Below, in pieces: positions 22,955 to 33,960 of a stretch of DNA of 64,000 nt. Positions within the stretch are counted from its first letter, which is position 1; every line of letters starts with the position of its first letter. Source of the DNA: Ariolimax columbianus (Eukaryota; Mollusca; Gastropoda; Stylommatophora; Arionidae); the NCBI GenBank assembly GCA_036924085.1, contig JAVGWX010000004.1:79810941-79874940 (forward strand). The letters run 5' to 3'. The notes under the pieces are model-generated. The model ran no database searches. It saw nothing but the letters and a program-made list of their open reading frames with translations, and was not told the origin of the DNA. The position numbers and the translations under genes were made by a program.

Positions 22955-23215
22955 GGGTCGCTGTGGTGGAGAGGTAAATCACTCCTCTCTTAAAGCGATG
23001 AACGAAAACGCCGTAGGCTCGAGTCCTACAGGCGTCAAGCGACCCCTTGGTCTCAAACGATATGGGACCAGAGTTCATGTCGTCTTGACTTATGTCTTGC
23101 CACTTGCTAAAGGTAGTTCGGGACCAGTGTCTTCTTCCTCACTAAATTCAAATACAGCGCAAGTTACATCATCAAGATAAAACCGCCTGAAGATGTCGTC
23201 ATTATCGCTTGCGAT
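22955..23215 (+). mobile_element. SINE family A, near full-length
   Basis: tRNA-like head gtcgctgtggtggagagg and B-box ggctcgagtcctacagg, followed by gtcttgccacttgctaaagg and the family tail (ttcaaatacagcgcaagtt). Confidence 0.72.
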
Positions 23216-23430
23216 AGACACCTAAGTTTTTGTTGTTTTTGTAAGCACATTGTATATGCTTTTGAGATCAGTTCGAGAATGTTAATCTGCATCTATCACT
23301 ATGTCCCTTCATGTAATGCCAATGATGTATCTTTTGTTTGGCACAGGTAACCCAAGTTTCGTTGCCATATAGAACAGAGTTGGCAACACATGCATTGCGA
23401 ATAATCACTTTGGTATAAGTATTAAGTATT
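23216..23430 (-). mobile_element. LINE fragment around the LYG-ETW motif
   Basis: Minus strand reads NACVANSVLYGNETWVTCAK then HHWHYMKGHSDRC, equivalent to the conserved LYGSETW region after the RT domain. Confidence 0.6.
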
Positions 23431-23431
23431 G

Positions 23432-24018
23432 GGACTAACATGTCTGATCAGTATGTTGTGCCTGACCCTGACTAACATGTCTGATCAGTATGTTGTGCCT
23501 GACCCTGACTAATATGTCTGATCAGTATGTTGTGCCTGACCCTAACTAACATGTCTGATCAGTATGTTGTGTCTGACCTTAACTAACATGTCTGATCAGT
23601 ATGTTGTGTCTGACCCTAACTAACATGTCTGATCAGTATGTTGTGTTTGTGTCTGACCCTAACTAACATGTTTGATGAGTACGTTGTGCCTGACCCTGAC
23701 TAACATGTTTGATGAGTACGTTGTGCCTGACCCTGACTAACATGTCTGATCAGTATGTAGTGCCTGACCCTGACTTGCATGTCTGATCAGTATCTTGTGC
23801 CTGACCCTGACTAACATATCTGATCAGTATGTTGTGCTTGACCCTGACTAACATATCTGATCAGTATCTTGTGCCTGACCCTGACTAACATATCTGATCA
23901 GTATGTTGTGCCTGACCCTGACTAACATATCTGATCAGTATCTTGTGCCTGACCCTGACTAACATATTTGATCAGTATGTTGTGCCTGACCCTGACTAAC
24001 ATGTCTGAGCAGTATATT
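23432..24018. repeat. About 38-bp minisatellite (array B of shared-core family)
   Basis: About 15 units of gtctgatcagtatgttgtgc + ctgaccctgactaacat, with small length variants. Confidence 0.92.
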
Positions 24019-24019
24019 G

Positions 24020-24190
24020 TCCTGACCAGCCGTTAGTCTTCCTTCCCAGCCATGATGTTAAAGGTGTTGGTTCCTGCCTTGTCCTTTCTCACCTGTTGAA
24101 GTATGGGTTTAATACTATTAAAACTGAACCACCCTGCGGTTATCTTGGTGGAATCTCGAGATTTCTTTTGTAGGGGGGGGGGGGGGGGAT
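24020..24190 (-). mobile_element. LINE fragment plus poly-G
   Basis: Minus strand reads DSTKITAGWFSFNSIKPILQ, like EISRRLASGWFSFNCMK in the LINE at 46.3-46.6 kb. A run of about 15 G ends it near 24188. Confidence 0.55.
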
Positions 24191-24289
24191 TTGTAATTTC
24201 TTTGCCCTGATAAATGTACGAAATCACATATTAACCTCGCCCCCCTCCCACCCCCTGTCATCCCTTACAAAATGTTAATCCGACAATGT

Positions 24290-24460
24290 CCTGTTGAAGT
24301 CGGATGTGGCGGACCGAAAAGTGCAAATATCGGAGCCAACATGTAAACTAGCGACACAACACATTCCGTTATCCGGACTACATCCTACTATTTGCAAAGC
24401 CCTTTTCAGGTCTTGGTAGAGGGAGTTTGAGAACTACCGACGAAGAAGAAGAAAATCCGA
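24290..24460 (+). repeat. SINE tail fragment
   Basis: Second copy of 3865-4035, beginning gttgaagtcggatgtggcgg and ending in gacgaagaagaagaaa. Confidence 0.55.
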
Positions 24461-24794
24461 CAATTTAGACAGGACAGACGCAGATTTGTAGTAATACAAA
24501 GAAACTTGGCTTACATTTTTCAAATAAGGATGCTCTGATCAGATCACTTCCGGAGATTCCGTGACATCCTCTGTACGACCACTCCCCGGTCAAGTAATAT
24601 ATTTCTCTGTCGTGAGTACAAGATGGGAATTATCTGGAATTATTGTATAGTTCTTCTAAAACGTAATGACAACAATCTATATAATATGTTTACTTTCAGT
24701 ACTCATAAACCATGGTAGCCAAGGTAGCGAAATGCAATGGCTTTCCAGCAAGCGACCGGGGTTTACTCCCCAGTTTCTGGAGGATTTTTCCAAT

Positions 24795-25365
24795 CTTAAC
24801 CTTGACTTAACTTCACTTAAAAGTATTTATACTGGTTTTAAAAGACTCTGCAAAGTCTGTATACAACCAGTTTCATTTACATTTCTTTGCTCTTAAAGAT
24901 ACGCGCATCCAATCTATTCTTATATGCATTAATTGTCCTTGCCTCCACCACTTCCTTTGGCAATGCATTCTAAGCCTTCACCACTCTCTGACTAACAAAA
25001 TATTTCCAAGCATCTAATCTGGACCTTTCTTTAGTTAAATTGCAACTATGCCCTTTGGTTCTCATAGGTGGTTGAATTATGAAAAAAACTTGTTATAGTC
25101 TAATGTATCCTTGCCTTTAATTATCTTATAAACCTGTATTAAGTCACCTCGAATTCTTCTTTTATCTTGACACTGAACATTGGTTTTTCTGAGTCTTTTC
25201 TCATAACTGTAATTCTGGAATCCCACTGTCAGCTTTGGCGTTTTTCTTTGTATCCTTTCTAGCATGTTTATATCTCCTCTACGATATTGACTCAACACCT
25301 GTACACAGTGCTCCAATTTAGGTCTAACTAAAGCTTTACACAGTTTGACCATCACAATTGAAAGA
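24795..25365 (-). mobile_element. CR1-like LINE 3' end
   Basis: Minus strand reads KLCKALVRPKLEHCVQV, RGDINMLERIQRKTPKLTVG, FQNYSYEKRLRKTN, GDLIQVYKIIKGKDTLDYNK, then the 3' UTR with agactctgcaaagtc-type sequence and a ttaag end. Confidence 0.8.
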
Positions 25366-25668
25366 CGGCTCCTGGAGTCGACCCAGTCTCAACAACTGGG
25401 TTGAAGAACACTTTGGGAAAGTAAAGGCGACCGAAGCGATGTTGACCAATTCAGCCTTAGTTTGCTGATGGTCAAGAAAAATATGATTCTATAACTTTTT
25501 CCCCAATATGTCACATTGACGTGTCAACAGGATATTTACTTTACTTTTATTATTGGGTCAAAGGGCAGGAGTCCATAGTCCACTGGATCAATAACCAACC
25601 AACCAAATTTACTTTTTTTCTCAGGAAACATATACACCAGACAACATTAAAGAAAGCAAGGTAAAAAG
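25366..25668. other. No gene recognised
   Basis: Intronic sequence of the Slp-like gene. The phrase gggcaggagtccatagtcc suggests an unassigned repeat. Confidence 0.35.
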
Positions 25669-25680
25669 CAATCAGGATAC

Positions 25681-26244
25681 TTCTTCTTCTTCTTCATCGT
25701 ACGCAGTCAGACATCAACCTTTATTTTTTCGAAAAAAGCGGAGGTCATCCTGAGGCTGTCGACACTGCCATAGAGCTTGTCTAGTGTTGCCACTGGTGAT
25801 GGCCACATCTACTCTCTCTGATCCTCGTATGTCGGGCAGTTTTGCAGCAAATGCTCAGCGGTCATTTTCCCGGTACCACACGGGTATTCGTCAGTGCCAC
25901 CTATCTTCAATTTGTTGAATAGGTGGTACCTCAGTCTATTGTGGCCAGTGCGAAGTCTGAAGACCACGACCTGCTCTCTTCTGTTCAACTGGTAATAGGC
26001 ATCGTTTTTGGTGTAGCCAGTACGTTCGGTTTCCCATTTGGTCATGTATCTAGCTCTAATAAGCCGTTTTAACTCTTCGTATGTCATACTAGTATCTGGT
26101 TGTGGTAGTCTTGCACCTTCTTTTGCCAGTCTGTCTGCTTCCTCGTTGCCTTGGATGTTGCAGTGGGATGGAACCCACTGTACCACTACCCTTTTTAGTG
26201 CGGACTGCTGGCATAGTTGACAGAGTACTGCTCTTAAATCATTA
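25681..26244 (-). mobile_element. RNase-H LINE 3' fragment with likely target-site duplication
   Basis: Encodes LRAVLCQLCQQSALKR, VVQWVPSHCNIQGNEEADRL, YTKNDAYYQLNRREQVVVFR, then YPCGTGKMTAEHLLQNC. The 3' (GAA)n tail is at the low end. Flanks caatcaggatac (25669-25680) and cactcagaatac (26245-26256) agree at 10 of 12 bases. Confidence 0.85.
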
Positions 26245-26359
26245 CACTCAGAATACGAACCACGGACACCCAGATGACGGACGCGCCTTGCTACCAGCGT
26301 TAGTTGATTGTTGCTGTTGTTCAGTGCCAATAATAAGTAAGATTAATATTTTATGCCGC

Positions 26360-26590
26360 TGTGAAAAAAGGCGTTAAGTGACGGATTACAGTAGCTTTCC
26401 TCACATCCCGGCAGCTGATGAAGGTGGACTAGGAACATCCAGACTGTTGTGCTATGTTTAGCTTCTGAGTGTCGATTACTATTACGGAAATCACGTCAAT
26501 CGCCAACCTCGTTAGCCAGGCTGCCATGAAATCAGTCTGTTTCCAGGGAGACCTGCGTGGGAATGAGGTGTTGGTTTTAATAAGAATGTT
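26360..26590 (+). repeat. Dispersed repeat Y
   Basis: Collinear with 7430-7990 without its SINE. It runs directly into minisatellite array C through its own copy of the core (ttttgtctggctctaactaac). Confidence 0.65.
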
Positions 26591-26920
26591 TTGTCTGGCT
26601 CTAACTAACATTGTCCGATCAGTATGTTTTGTCTGGCCCTAACTAACATTGTCCGATCAGTATGTTTTGTCTGGCCCTAACTAACATTGTCCGATCAGTA
26701 TGTTTTGTCTGGCCCTAACTAACATTGTCCGATCAGTAGGTTTTGTCTGGCCCTAACTAACATTGTCCGATCAGTATGTTTTGTCTGGCCCTAACTAACA
26801 ATGTCCGATCAGTATGTTTTGTCTGTCCCTGACTAACAATGCCCGATCAGTATGTTTTGACTGGCCCTGACTAACAATGTCCGATCAGTATGGTTTGTCT
26901 GACCCTAAGTATGTTTTGTC
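26588..26920 (+). repeat. About 38-bp minisatellite (array C)
   Basis: Eight to nine units of attgtccgatcagtatgt + tttgtctggccctaactaac. Confidence 0.92.
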
Positions 26921-27855
26921 CGGACCAGGTAAAACATACTAATCAAGATCCCTACCTTTCGCCAGGACCAGGTAAAACATACTGATAAAGACCCCCATCT
27001 GTCGTCAGGACCAGGTAAATTATACTGGTCAAGACACCCATCTCTCGTCAGGATCAGGTAAAACATACTGATCAAGACCCCAATCTCTCGTCAGGACCAG
27101 GTAAAACATACTGATCAAGACGCCAATCTCTCGTCAGGACCAGGTAAAACATACTGATCAAGACCCCCATCTCTCGTCAGGACCAGGTAAAACATATTGA
27201 TCAAGACTCCACCTTTAGTCAGATAAAACAAACTAATCAAAACCACCCTTCCCCTCTCCTCAGAGCTGAGCTAGTTAAAAGATACTGATCAAGACCCTAC
27301 CTCTCGTCAGGGCTAGTTAAAATATACTGATGAAGACTCCATCTCTCGTCAGGTAAAACATACTGATCAAGACCTCACCTTTCGTCAGACCAGGTAAAAC
27401 ATACTGATCAAGACCTCACCTTTCGTCAGACCAGGTAAAACATACTGATCAAGACCCCACCTTTCGTCAGACCAAGTAAAACATACTGATCAAGACCCCA
27501 CCTTTCGTCAGACCAGGTAAAACATACTGATCAAGACCCCACCTTTCGTCAGACCAGGTAAAACATACTGATCAAGACCCCACCTTTCGTCAGACCAGGT
27601 AAAACATACTGATCAAGACCCCACCTTTCGTCAGACCAGGTAAAACATACTGATCAAGACCTCACCTTTCGTCAGACCAGGTAAAACATACTGATCAAGA
27701 CCCCACCTTTCGTCAGACCAGGTAAAACATACTGATCAAGACCCCACCTTTCGTCAGATCAGGTAAAACATACTGATCAAGACCTCATCTTTCGTCAGAC
27801 CAGGTAAAACATACTGATCAAGACCCCACCTCTCGATAGAGCCAGACAAAACATA
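26921..27855 (-). repeat. Minisatellite array D, opposite orientation
   Basis: More than 20 units of gaccaggtaaaacatactga + tcaagaccccacctttcgtca. The core gatcagtatgttttacctgg is read on the minus strand, so array D faces array C. Confidence 0.92.
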
Positions 27856-28051
27856 CTGACAAATATTTTTCTCCAACGACGCGACTGAGAACACGAAGAG
27901 AGGAAGAACAAGAAAAATATAAATAAAAAAAAGAATTAGTACAAAAAGGAGAAGAACAATAAGAAGAGAACTGACAAATACTTGTTAATATTGATATCAA
28001 CATTTGGTTGACAGTGTCACAGCAATCCGTCTGACATAAAGGACAACTCAC

Positions 28052-28282
28052 CTGTACTTAATGCATAAAATACACATCCATTGACCATTTGATTGTTTTT
28101 GGCGACATCCTCTGCAAGCGAAGTGTTTACAATGTTGACATCTTTTCCGTGTAATAAGAGATGAAATAGTTTCAAAAATGCCTCTCGGTTCTCGACATCG
28201 AATGCATACCCTATCGAGCTCTTTATTATCATTTTTCCCGTTCGAAATGTTTCGAAGCGTCAGAATTTCTTGTCTCAGAACT
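28052..28282 (-). CDS. Slp-like gene exon 3: Rab-binding-domain zinc finger
   Basis: The 231-bp exon has a strong acceptor (gattttttgtttttatag|A) and a near-consensus donor CAG|GTGAGT. It enters and leaves in phase 2. It encodes VLRQEILTLRN, then eight cysteines spaced C-x2-C-x18-C-x2-C-x4-C-x2-C-x10-C-x2-C, with CRGC and a tryptophan (QWMC) before the last pair. This layout is the FYVE-like zinc finger between SHD1 and SHD2 in synaptotagmin-like, Slac2 and rabphilin proteins, where it stabilises Rab effector binding. The usual W-F(Y) SHD2 motif after the finger is absent here and would need a further exon, which I did not find. A CR1 fragment begins about 25 bp outside the acceptor. The minisatellite block at 26.6-27.86 kb lies about 200 bp beyond the donor. 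Confidence 0.78.
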
Positions 28283-28307
28283 CTATAAAAACAAAAAATC
28301 AGATCAG

Positions 28308-29275
28308 CAAAAGGTTTTGGGACCAACTTTGTTCTTGGTATACATAAATGATTTGGACATTGATATGGGATCCATGATTGCAAAATTTGCTGATGACACA
28401 AAACTATGCAGTAGTGTCTCATCTAAAGCAGAAGTGGATATTTGAGGTCGGATTTAGTTAAAATTCGAGAATGGTCTGTAATCTGGCTAATGGAGTTTAA
28501 TGTAGATAAATGTACAGTCATCCACATTGGTAGATCCAATATGGAACATAATTACAGAATTGGCGAGAACAATATAAGAAAGATAGATAAGGAAAGGGAC
28601 CTACGGGTTATAATAGATCACACAGGTAAGGTGGGGGAGCAAGTTCAGGTAGCAGTGAAAAAGGCAAATGCAATATTAGGTATGATAAAAGAAATATTAA
28701 ACATAGGAGCAAGGAAGTGATAGTCAAACTGTATAAAGCTTTAGTTAGACCTAGATTAGAGCACTGTGTACAGGTGTGGAGTCCTTATCATAGAGGGGAT
28801 ATAAACATGCTGAAAAGAATACAAAAAAGAGCGACAAAGCTGATAGTGGGATTCCAGAATTACAGTTATGAGGAAAGACTCCGAAAAACCGGCCTACGGT
28901 GTCTAGAAGAGAAAAGAATTAATGGTGACTTAATACAGGTTTATAAGATGATCAGATGAATGTATCAATAAGACTATAACAGGTTTTTAAAAAAAATCAA
29001 GCCACCCACAAGAACAAGAGGGCATAGCTACAAGTTGACTAAAGAGAGGTCCAGATTAGATATTAGGAAATATTTTTTTATTCAGAGAGTGGTGAATGCT
29101 TGGAATACATTGCCGCGGGAGGTAGTGGAGGCAGGGACAGCTAATGCATTTAAGAATAAATTGGATGCGTATAGCTTTTAGAGCAAGGGAATGTAAATGA
29201 AACTGGTTGTATACAGACTCTGCAGAGTCTTCTAAACCAGTATAAAGATGTTAAGTTAAGTTCAGAAAGATGTTA
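28308..29275 (+). mobile_element. CR1-like LINE 3' half
   Basis: Starts at VLGPTLFLVYINDLDID, then KFADDTKLCSS (catalytic), MEFNVDKCTVIHIGRSN, ALVRPRLEHCVQVWSPYHRG and an intact-looking 3' UTR ending gatgttaagttaag. One frameshift near 28715. Only about 25 bp separate it from the splice acceptor of the Slp-like zinc-finger exon. Confidence 0.85.
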
Positions 29276-29429
29276 GGATATTTGTACTATCTCTTTCATC
29301 GGATCAGTGGGAAAGATCAAGACAACACAAACTACGAGAAGGATTTGAAAAATAAATTGCCTTTGGCGGGATAAATTCAATAACGAGCAAGAATTACAGA
29401 TGAACTTTACATATTATTCTGACTTTACT

Positions 29430-30080
29430 TGGTAAAATTGATGTGCTTTCGATTTAGTTATCCAGTTTGTTATGATGGATTTCTAGCGGGTCGCTGTAGT
29501 CAAAAGGTTAAGTCACTTGCCTCTTCCAATGATGAACGGAAACGGTGTGCGATCGAACCCCACACATTTCTAGCGACTCCTGATCTCACTGGAGGTAAGA
29601 CCAGTGCCTGCAACCCGAGTTACCTCCCGTCGTCTCCACCAATAGTCTTGCCACTGATCCAAATGGTAACTTGGGATAAGAGTGAGACTGATGACCGGCG
29701 CATTTCTTCCTCCCTGTAATCCTCATACAGCGCACATCTCATAATTAAGGCAAAACTGTCTGATGGTGTGGCCATCATCATTTCGCGATGGGCAATACCT
29801 CTATGCCGCATTCTGCTGCATTTCATGCACGGCTTAAATCATGGGAACCCAGTCCATCATAGCGTTCAACGTTCCGCTTAACTGCACCCAGAATTTAGTT
29901 CAGGTTATCACTATGGACTCAAGGATCTCCCTGCTCAGACTGAAGACGCTTTCCTTCTGCCCCCCCCCCCCCCCTCCCTCGAACGGAGGTTACACGATAC
30001 CTCTCCCAACCTCGTATTCTCAGTACAACGATGGTCACGTTCACTGAAAGTGGACACATTCCAGAGGTCTCGGGGGGCGG
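29430..30080 (+). repeat. Dispersed repeat Z, interrupted by SINE A
   Basis: The parts at 29430-29480 and 29805-30080 match 51520-51830 (tgtgctttcgatttagttat; gttcaacgttccgcttaact; ggaggttacacgatacctct). A run of C near 29951. Confidence 0.6.
29483..29800 (+). mobile_element. SINE family A nested in repeat Z
   Basis: Head gggtcgctgtagtcaaaagg, B-box gtgcgatcgaacccc, body gtcttgccactgatccaaat, tail atacagcgcacatctcataa. Confidence 0.7.
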
Positions 30081-30588
30081 AACCACGGCCTCTTTTTTTT
30101 TTTTTTTGCTTAGATGTTTGCCTCACTAGTTTCTACTGGCGGAGGCGCTCCATTTTCCACCCCAGACCGTAGTCCATTGGGCGATATCACGACGCATAAA
30201 CCAGTGCTTGGATGCATGCGTGCGTCTGTATGTACCTATGCTAGGTTTGTGCGCCCTCAGAAGCTAGCCCAACCAAAGTGCAATGGAAGGGCCTCACCAC
30301 GAGGACGCGTGTGAAAGTTGTGCAAGGGTGTGACTGTAGGATAGAGTCAAATGAAACAGAGCCTCCTTTACATACTGGCCTAATACTAAGATCGATTAAG
30401 GAAAACATAACTCTCACCGAAGGCGGTACAAATGCACTACCGTTGTACCAATATTTCGAAGCGTGTATTCAGATCTATTATTTCGGATTATATTGTGACT
30501 TAACTTGAGTTAGTTCCATTATACTCGTTTAGAAGGCCCTACAGAGTCTGTATTCAACCAGTTGATATTTTAGGTGCACAGTGGAAAT
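30081..30588. other. No gene; CR1 3' scrap
   Basis: Nothing recognised except, near 30530-30570, gaaggccctacagagtc + tgtattcaaccagttg, a piece of the CR1-like 3' UTR in reverse. Confidence 0.4.
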
Positions 30589-30589
30589 A

Positions 30590-31702
30590 ATCTAGAATGC
30601 CAGGAAAATGTTGTGTTCCAGGTGAGGTTGTAAAACAAATTACCTTGAGGGTTCATATACTACTAGTGTTGTATTCTTCAGCTTTCCAAATGATGAAGTT
30701 CGTAAAGTGTAAAGCAATATAGATTCGAACCATTGCAAGGAAAGACTATAAGTATACCAGAGATTATGTTGTGTATATAAACCATTTGACCTCACATGAT
30801 GTTCTTCACGAAGATACGTATAAATGTGATTATGGATCTGTAGTATTCTGTAGTTAGTATTTCACGAAAACCTCCAAAACTCAGTAAAGATGCAGTTCCT
30901 TCGATTTTTTCAGAATCTACCAGCATATTTGTCAGAACCTCTGGTAAAAAAAGTGGAAAATGCAAGAAGAGAGAGAAAATGAGCTGGCTGTCGGAGATGA
31001 TAACGCTTTAAAAAAGTTCATGAAGATGATTCTATACCGTCTTTTTAATACTTGTGCAAAAGGATTGACAAACATACTGCCGAGCTTGATTGGATTATTG
31101 TTAAGTCTCAGCATGCATTGACATTCTACATCATCGATGATTCAGAATGTCCAAAGATTATAATTTCAGTGAAGATTAATTCCAATGTAACTGTCCAAGT
31201 GTATTGTGATGAAACATAAATAAAGACTTCAATGTTATATTCTATAATTTCACCAACTTCCAAAGTAGACAAATGGACTAAACTGGACAACATTTTGAGT
31301 CAGTTCAGACAAATTAACGACTGTTCAGAAACTTGGAAATCAAAGATTTCTAAAGCAATTTCTCTATTGCAAGACTACATATATTGACAAGGATGATCTG
31401 AAATGGACAGCACAGTTTGTTACTGACATTGTCCTCAGAGTTTATTCTGTTTGGGAGACCCTGATTTATGAAAACTATAAACAAGACTTCTTATCATCCA
31501 AAAATCAGAGACATATTCTTATCTCAAGAAGTAAAGAATTGAAAAATGCTGAAAATCTCACATGTGAATGTGGAATGACAATTTCACAAATAGTTTCAAA
31601 ATGTGTTATAATTGCTTTCAACATTATGCCGAACAATGACACCAAGATTGTCAATGACAAACGATCAAGTGCAACATTTTACAAAGCACAAAGAAAACAT
31701 TC
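30590..31702 (+). pseudogene. THAP-domain protein relic (P-element-like transposase family)
   Basis: Starts MPGKCCVPG, the C-x-x(x)-C opening of a THAP zinc finger, then FSFPNDEVRKVK-like and DVLHEDTYKCDYGSVVF. It continues DAVPSIFSES, a phrase typical of the region after a THAP domain. Further on: HTAELDWIIVKSQHALTFYI, WTKLDNILSQFRQIND and LTCECGMTISQIVSKCVIIA. At least five frame changes or stops interrupt it. THAP proteins include DNA-binding regulators and P-element transposases; catalytic residues cannot be assigned here. Confidence 0.55.
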
Positions 31703-32021
31703 TGACCAAGACCCCACCTTTCGTCAGACCAGGTAAAACATACTGATCAAGACCCCACCTTTCGTCAGACCAAGTAAAACATACTGATCAAGACCCCACC
31801 TTTCGTCAGACCAGGTAAAACATACTGATCAAGACCCCACCTTTCGTCAGACCAGGTAAAACATACTGATCAAGACCCCACCTTTCGTCAGACCAGGTAA
31901 AACATACTGATCAAGACCCCACCTTTCGTCAGACCAGGTAAAACATACTGATCAAGACCTCACCTTTCGTCAATGACAAACGATCAAGTGCAACATTTTA
32001 CAAAGCACAAAGAAAACATTC
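31650..32021. repeat. Minisatellite array E flanked by a 53-bp direct duplication
   Basis: About six units of the array D type fill 31703-31968. The 53 bp at 31650-31702 (gtcaatgacaaacgatcaag...aaaacattc) are repeated without change at 31969-32021. Confidence 0.92.
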
Positions 32022-32254
32022 CACTTTTCAACGATAAATTTTATTTTTCTTCCCCTTCTCTTCTCCCTCAATTTTCTTCCGTCTTTCTAAAAATATGCCA
32101 GTAAATGACGAGGGATGATCAGAGAAATGATGTCCCTGTTCCCAGTAGTTACTTTATTTTAATATGCACACATGATTTTTGCAACTATCACAATGTTGTT
32201 TTTTTCTGTGTTAATGTTGTTGTTTATTTACTCGTAATTTATTTATTCTGGTTA

Positions 32255-32475
32255 AGAAAATTCCACAGAGTTTGTTTACAATTAGTTTACTTTTCTCCAA
32301 TTTCACTTGTACCAAAACATGTATGTGCATCCAATATATTGTGGAATGTATTAGCTGATTCCACCTCTGCCACCTCATGTTGCATTGCATTCCATGTAAT
32401 AAACAATCAATGACTAAAAATGTGTTTTCTAATGTCCAACCTGAATTTATCATTAAAAGAATGTACACAGAGTCA
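32255..32475 (-). mobile_element. CR1-like LINE C-terminal scrap
   Basis: Minus strand resembles FRLDIRKHIF..FITWNAMQHEV and AEVESANTFHNILD, followed by the 3' UTR phrase. Confidence 0.55.
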
Positions 32476-32510
32476 ATTGATCCCTGTGCGTTGTCAATCT
32501 AAATCAAGTT

Positions 32511-33418
32511 ACGAAGCGTATTCAAATAACACCGGACTTAACTGCACTAAGTGAACATATGTACGATGAGCATGATGACGTCACTTCATAAACTGCACAT
32601 ATCAACCGACAAGTTTCATAATCCTCCGACTCATAGTTTCCTCAGCAGACAGTTTAAAACATGTCGGTGTGATACGGAATCCGTCCAGAGTTGATCAGCG
32701 AGCGGTGATTCGGTTTCTAACAGCTGAAGGATGTCGACCAGTTGACATTCCTCGCAGAATGCAGGCAGTGTATGGTGATACAAGTGTTACGAACGTAAGC
32801 TCGGGCGACGGTCTACCCGAATTGCTGCATCTATTTTGGCGATGGCATCTTCCGACACAACAATATGCGCCTGACCTGGACGCGGAAGATCTTTCATTAA
32901 CTCATGACCTTCTTTAAACACTGTTGTCCAGTTCTTCACTGTTGTCTTTGACACTCTTTTGTCACCATAGACTGCCTGCATTATGCGATGAATGCCAATT
33001 GGTCGGCATCATTTAGCTGTTAAGGGCACGGCGTGGCCTAGTGGTTAAGTGGCACGGCTCACAACCAGAAGATGCTGGGTTCGATCCCCATCACAGCACC
33101 GGCCGTTACCCCGGGGAAGCAAACCCTTAGAAAATCCAGGAGGAAGCAGACCCTTACATAAAATGCATGCTGAAGTCGGATGCACTGGGCTGACAGGCGC
33201 AACATAAAAACCACAGTGCAACGCACACCGCCTTGGGGATAAGAGAAATAAGGCGAACGCAAAAAAACAAAAAAACAAAAAATTTACCTGTTAGAAACCG
33301 AATCACTTGCAAACTTGACGGTTGGTATGTGCTGTTTAAATCAAAAGTGACGTCATCATGCGCATCGCACTGTTGTTCACTTGGTGCAGTTATTTCAGAT
33401 TTCATTTGAACACGCCTC

Positions 33419-33421
<3 letters not shown>
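32511..33421. mobile_element. Fold-back mariner-derived element, copy 1
   Basis: The left arm (plus) and right arm (minus) both carry the 5' end of a mariner: outer acgaggcgtgttcaaatga, the cgcatgatgacgtcac phrase, and the transposase N-terminus (DQRAVIRFLTAEGCRP on plus; KTTVKNWTTVFKEGHELMKD and PRPGQAHIVVSEDAIAKID on minus). The arms meet near 32800. A family B SINE interrupts the right arm. Confidence 0.8.
33023..33291 (+). mobile_element. SINE family B nested in fold-back mariner
   Basis: Head cggcgtggcctagtggttaa, B-box gctgggttcgatccccat, A-rich tail. Flanks atttagctgtta (33011-33022) and atttacctgtta (33292-33303) agree at 11 of 12 bases. Confidence 0.88.
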
Positions 33422-33422
<1 letters not shown>

Positions 33423-33451
<29 letters not shown>

Positions 33452-33480
33452 AATAAATATATATATATATATATATATAC
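33423..33480. repeat. (TG)n-(TA)n microsatellite
   Basis: Short tg run then ta run directly outside the fold-back element. Confidence 0.9.
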
Positions 33481-33534
33481 GGTAACAAGACGCTGAGCAG
33501 CGCATGAGTATATACATAAATTTATATATCATCA

Positions 33535-33885
33535 TATAATCAAAATGTTACAGACAGATCCTCAGAATACCCTGGACGGAGAAAAAGACAATTGCAGGCA
33601 TTCGGCAAGAGTTGAATATAGAGGAGAACTGGTTTATCAATTCCATTATGACCAGAAAATTTAAATACTCTGGTTACATGAAGAGACATAAAGGTCTTAA
33701 GAGAACAGTGATGGAAGGTTTGGTGCCAGGAAAAAGAGGCAGGGGTAGACCAAGAAGACGAGGGTACCAATATATCGAGGAATGCCTGGGTATGACTGTA
33801 GCTGAGGCTGGAGTTTTGGCAAGAGAAAGTTTCTTTCAAATATACTGTGATGGGAGCGACGTTCTATAAAGGTCATGCTACATGA
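33535..33885 (+). mobile_element. LINE C-terminal fragment
   Basis: Encodes LNIEENWFINSIMTRKFKYS, MKRHKGLKRTVMEGLVPGKR, GRGRPRRRGYQYIEECLGMT, VAEAGVLARES. Same subfamily as 44215-44640 and 56727-58653. A (TA)n run follows at 33886-33956. Confidence 0.78.

Positions 33886-33960
<75 letters not shown>

Noticed and set aside
24690..24780. Plus-strand splice acceptor (tttactttcag) with a short frame
   Set aside because: No open exon follows and the region merges into CR1 and SINE-like sequence; likely chance.
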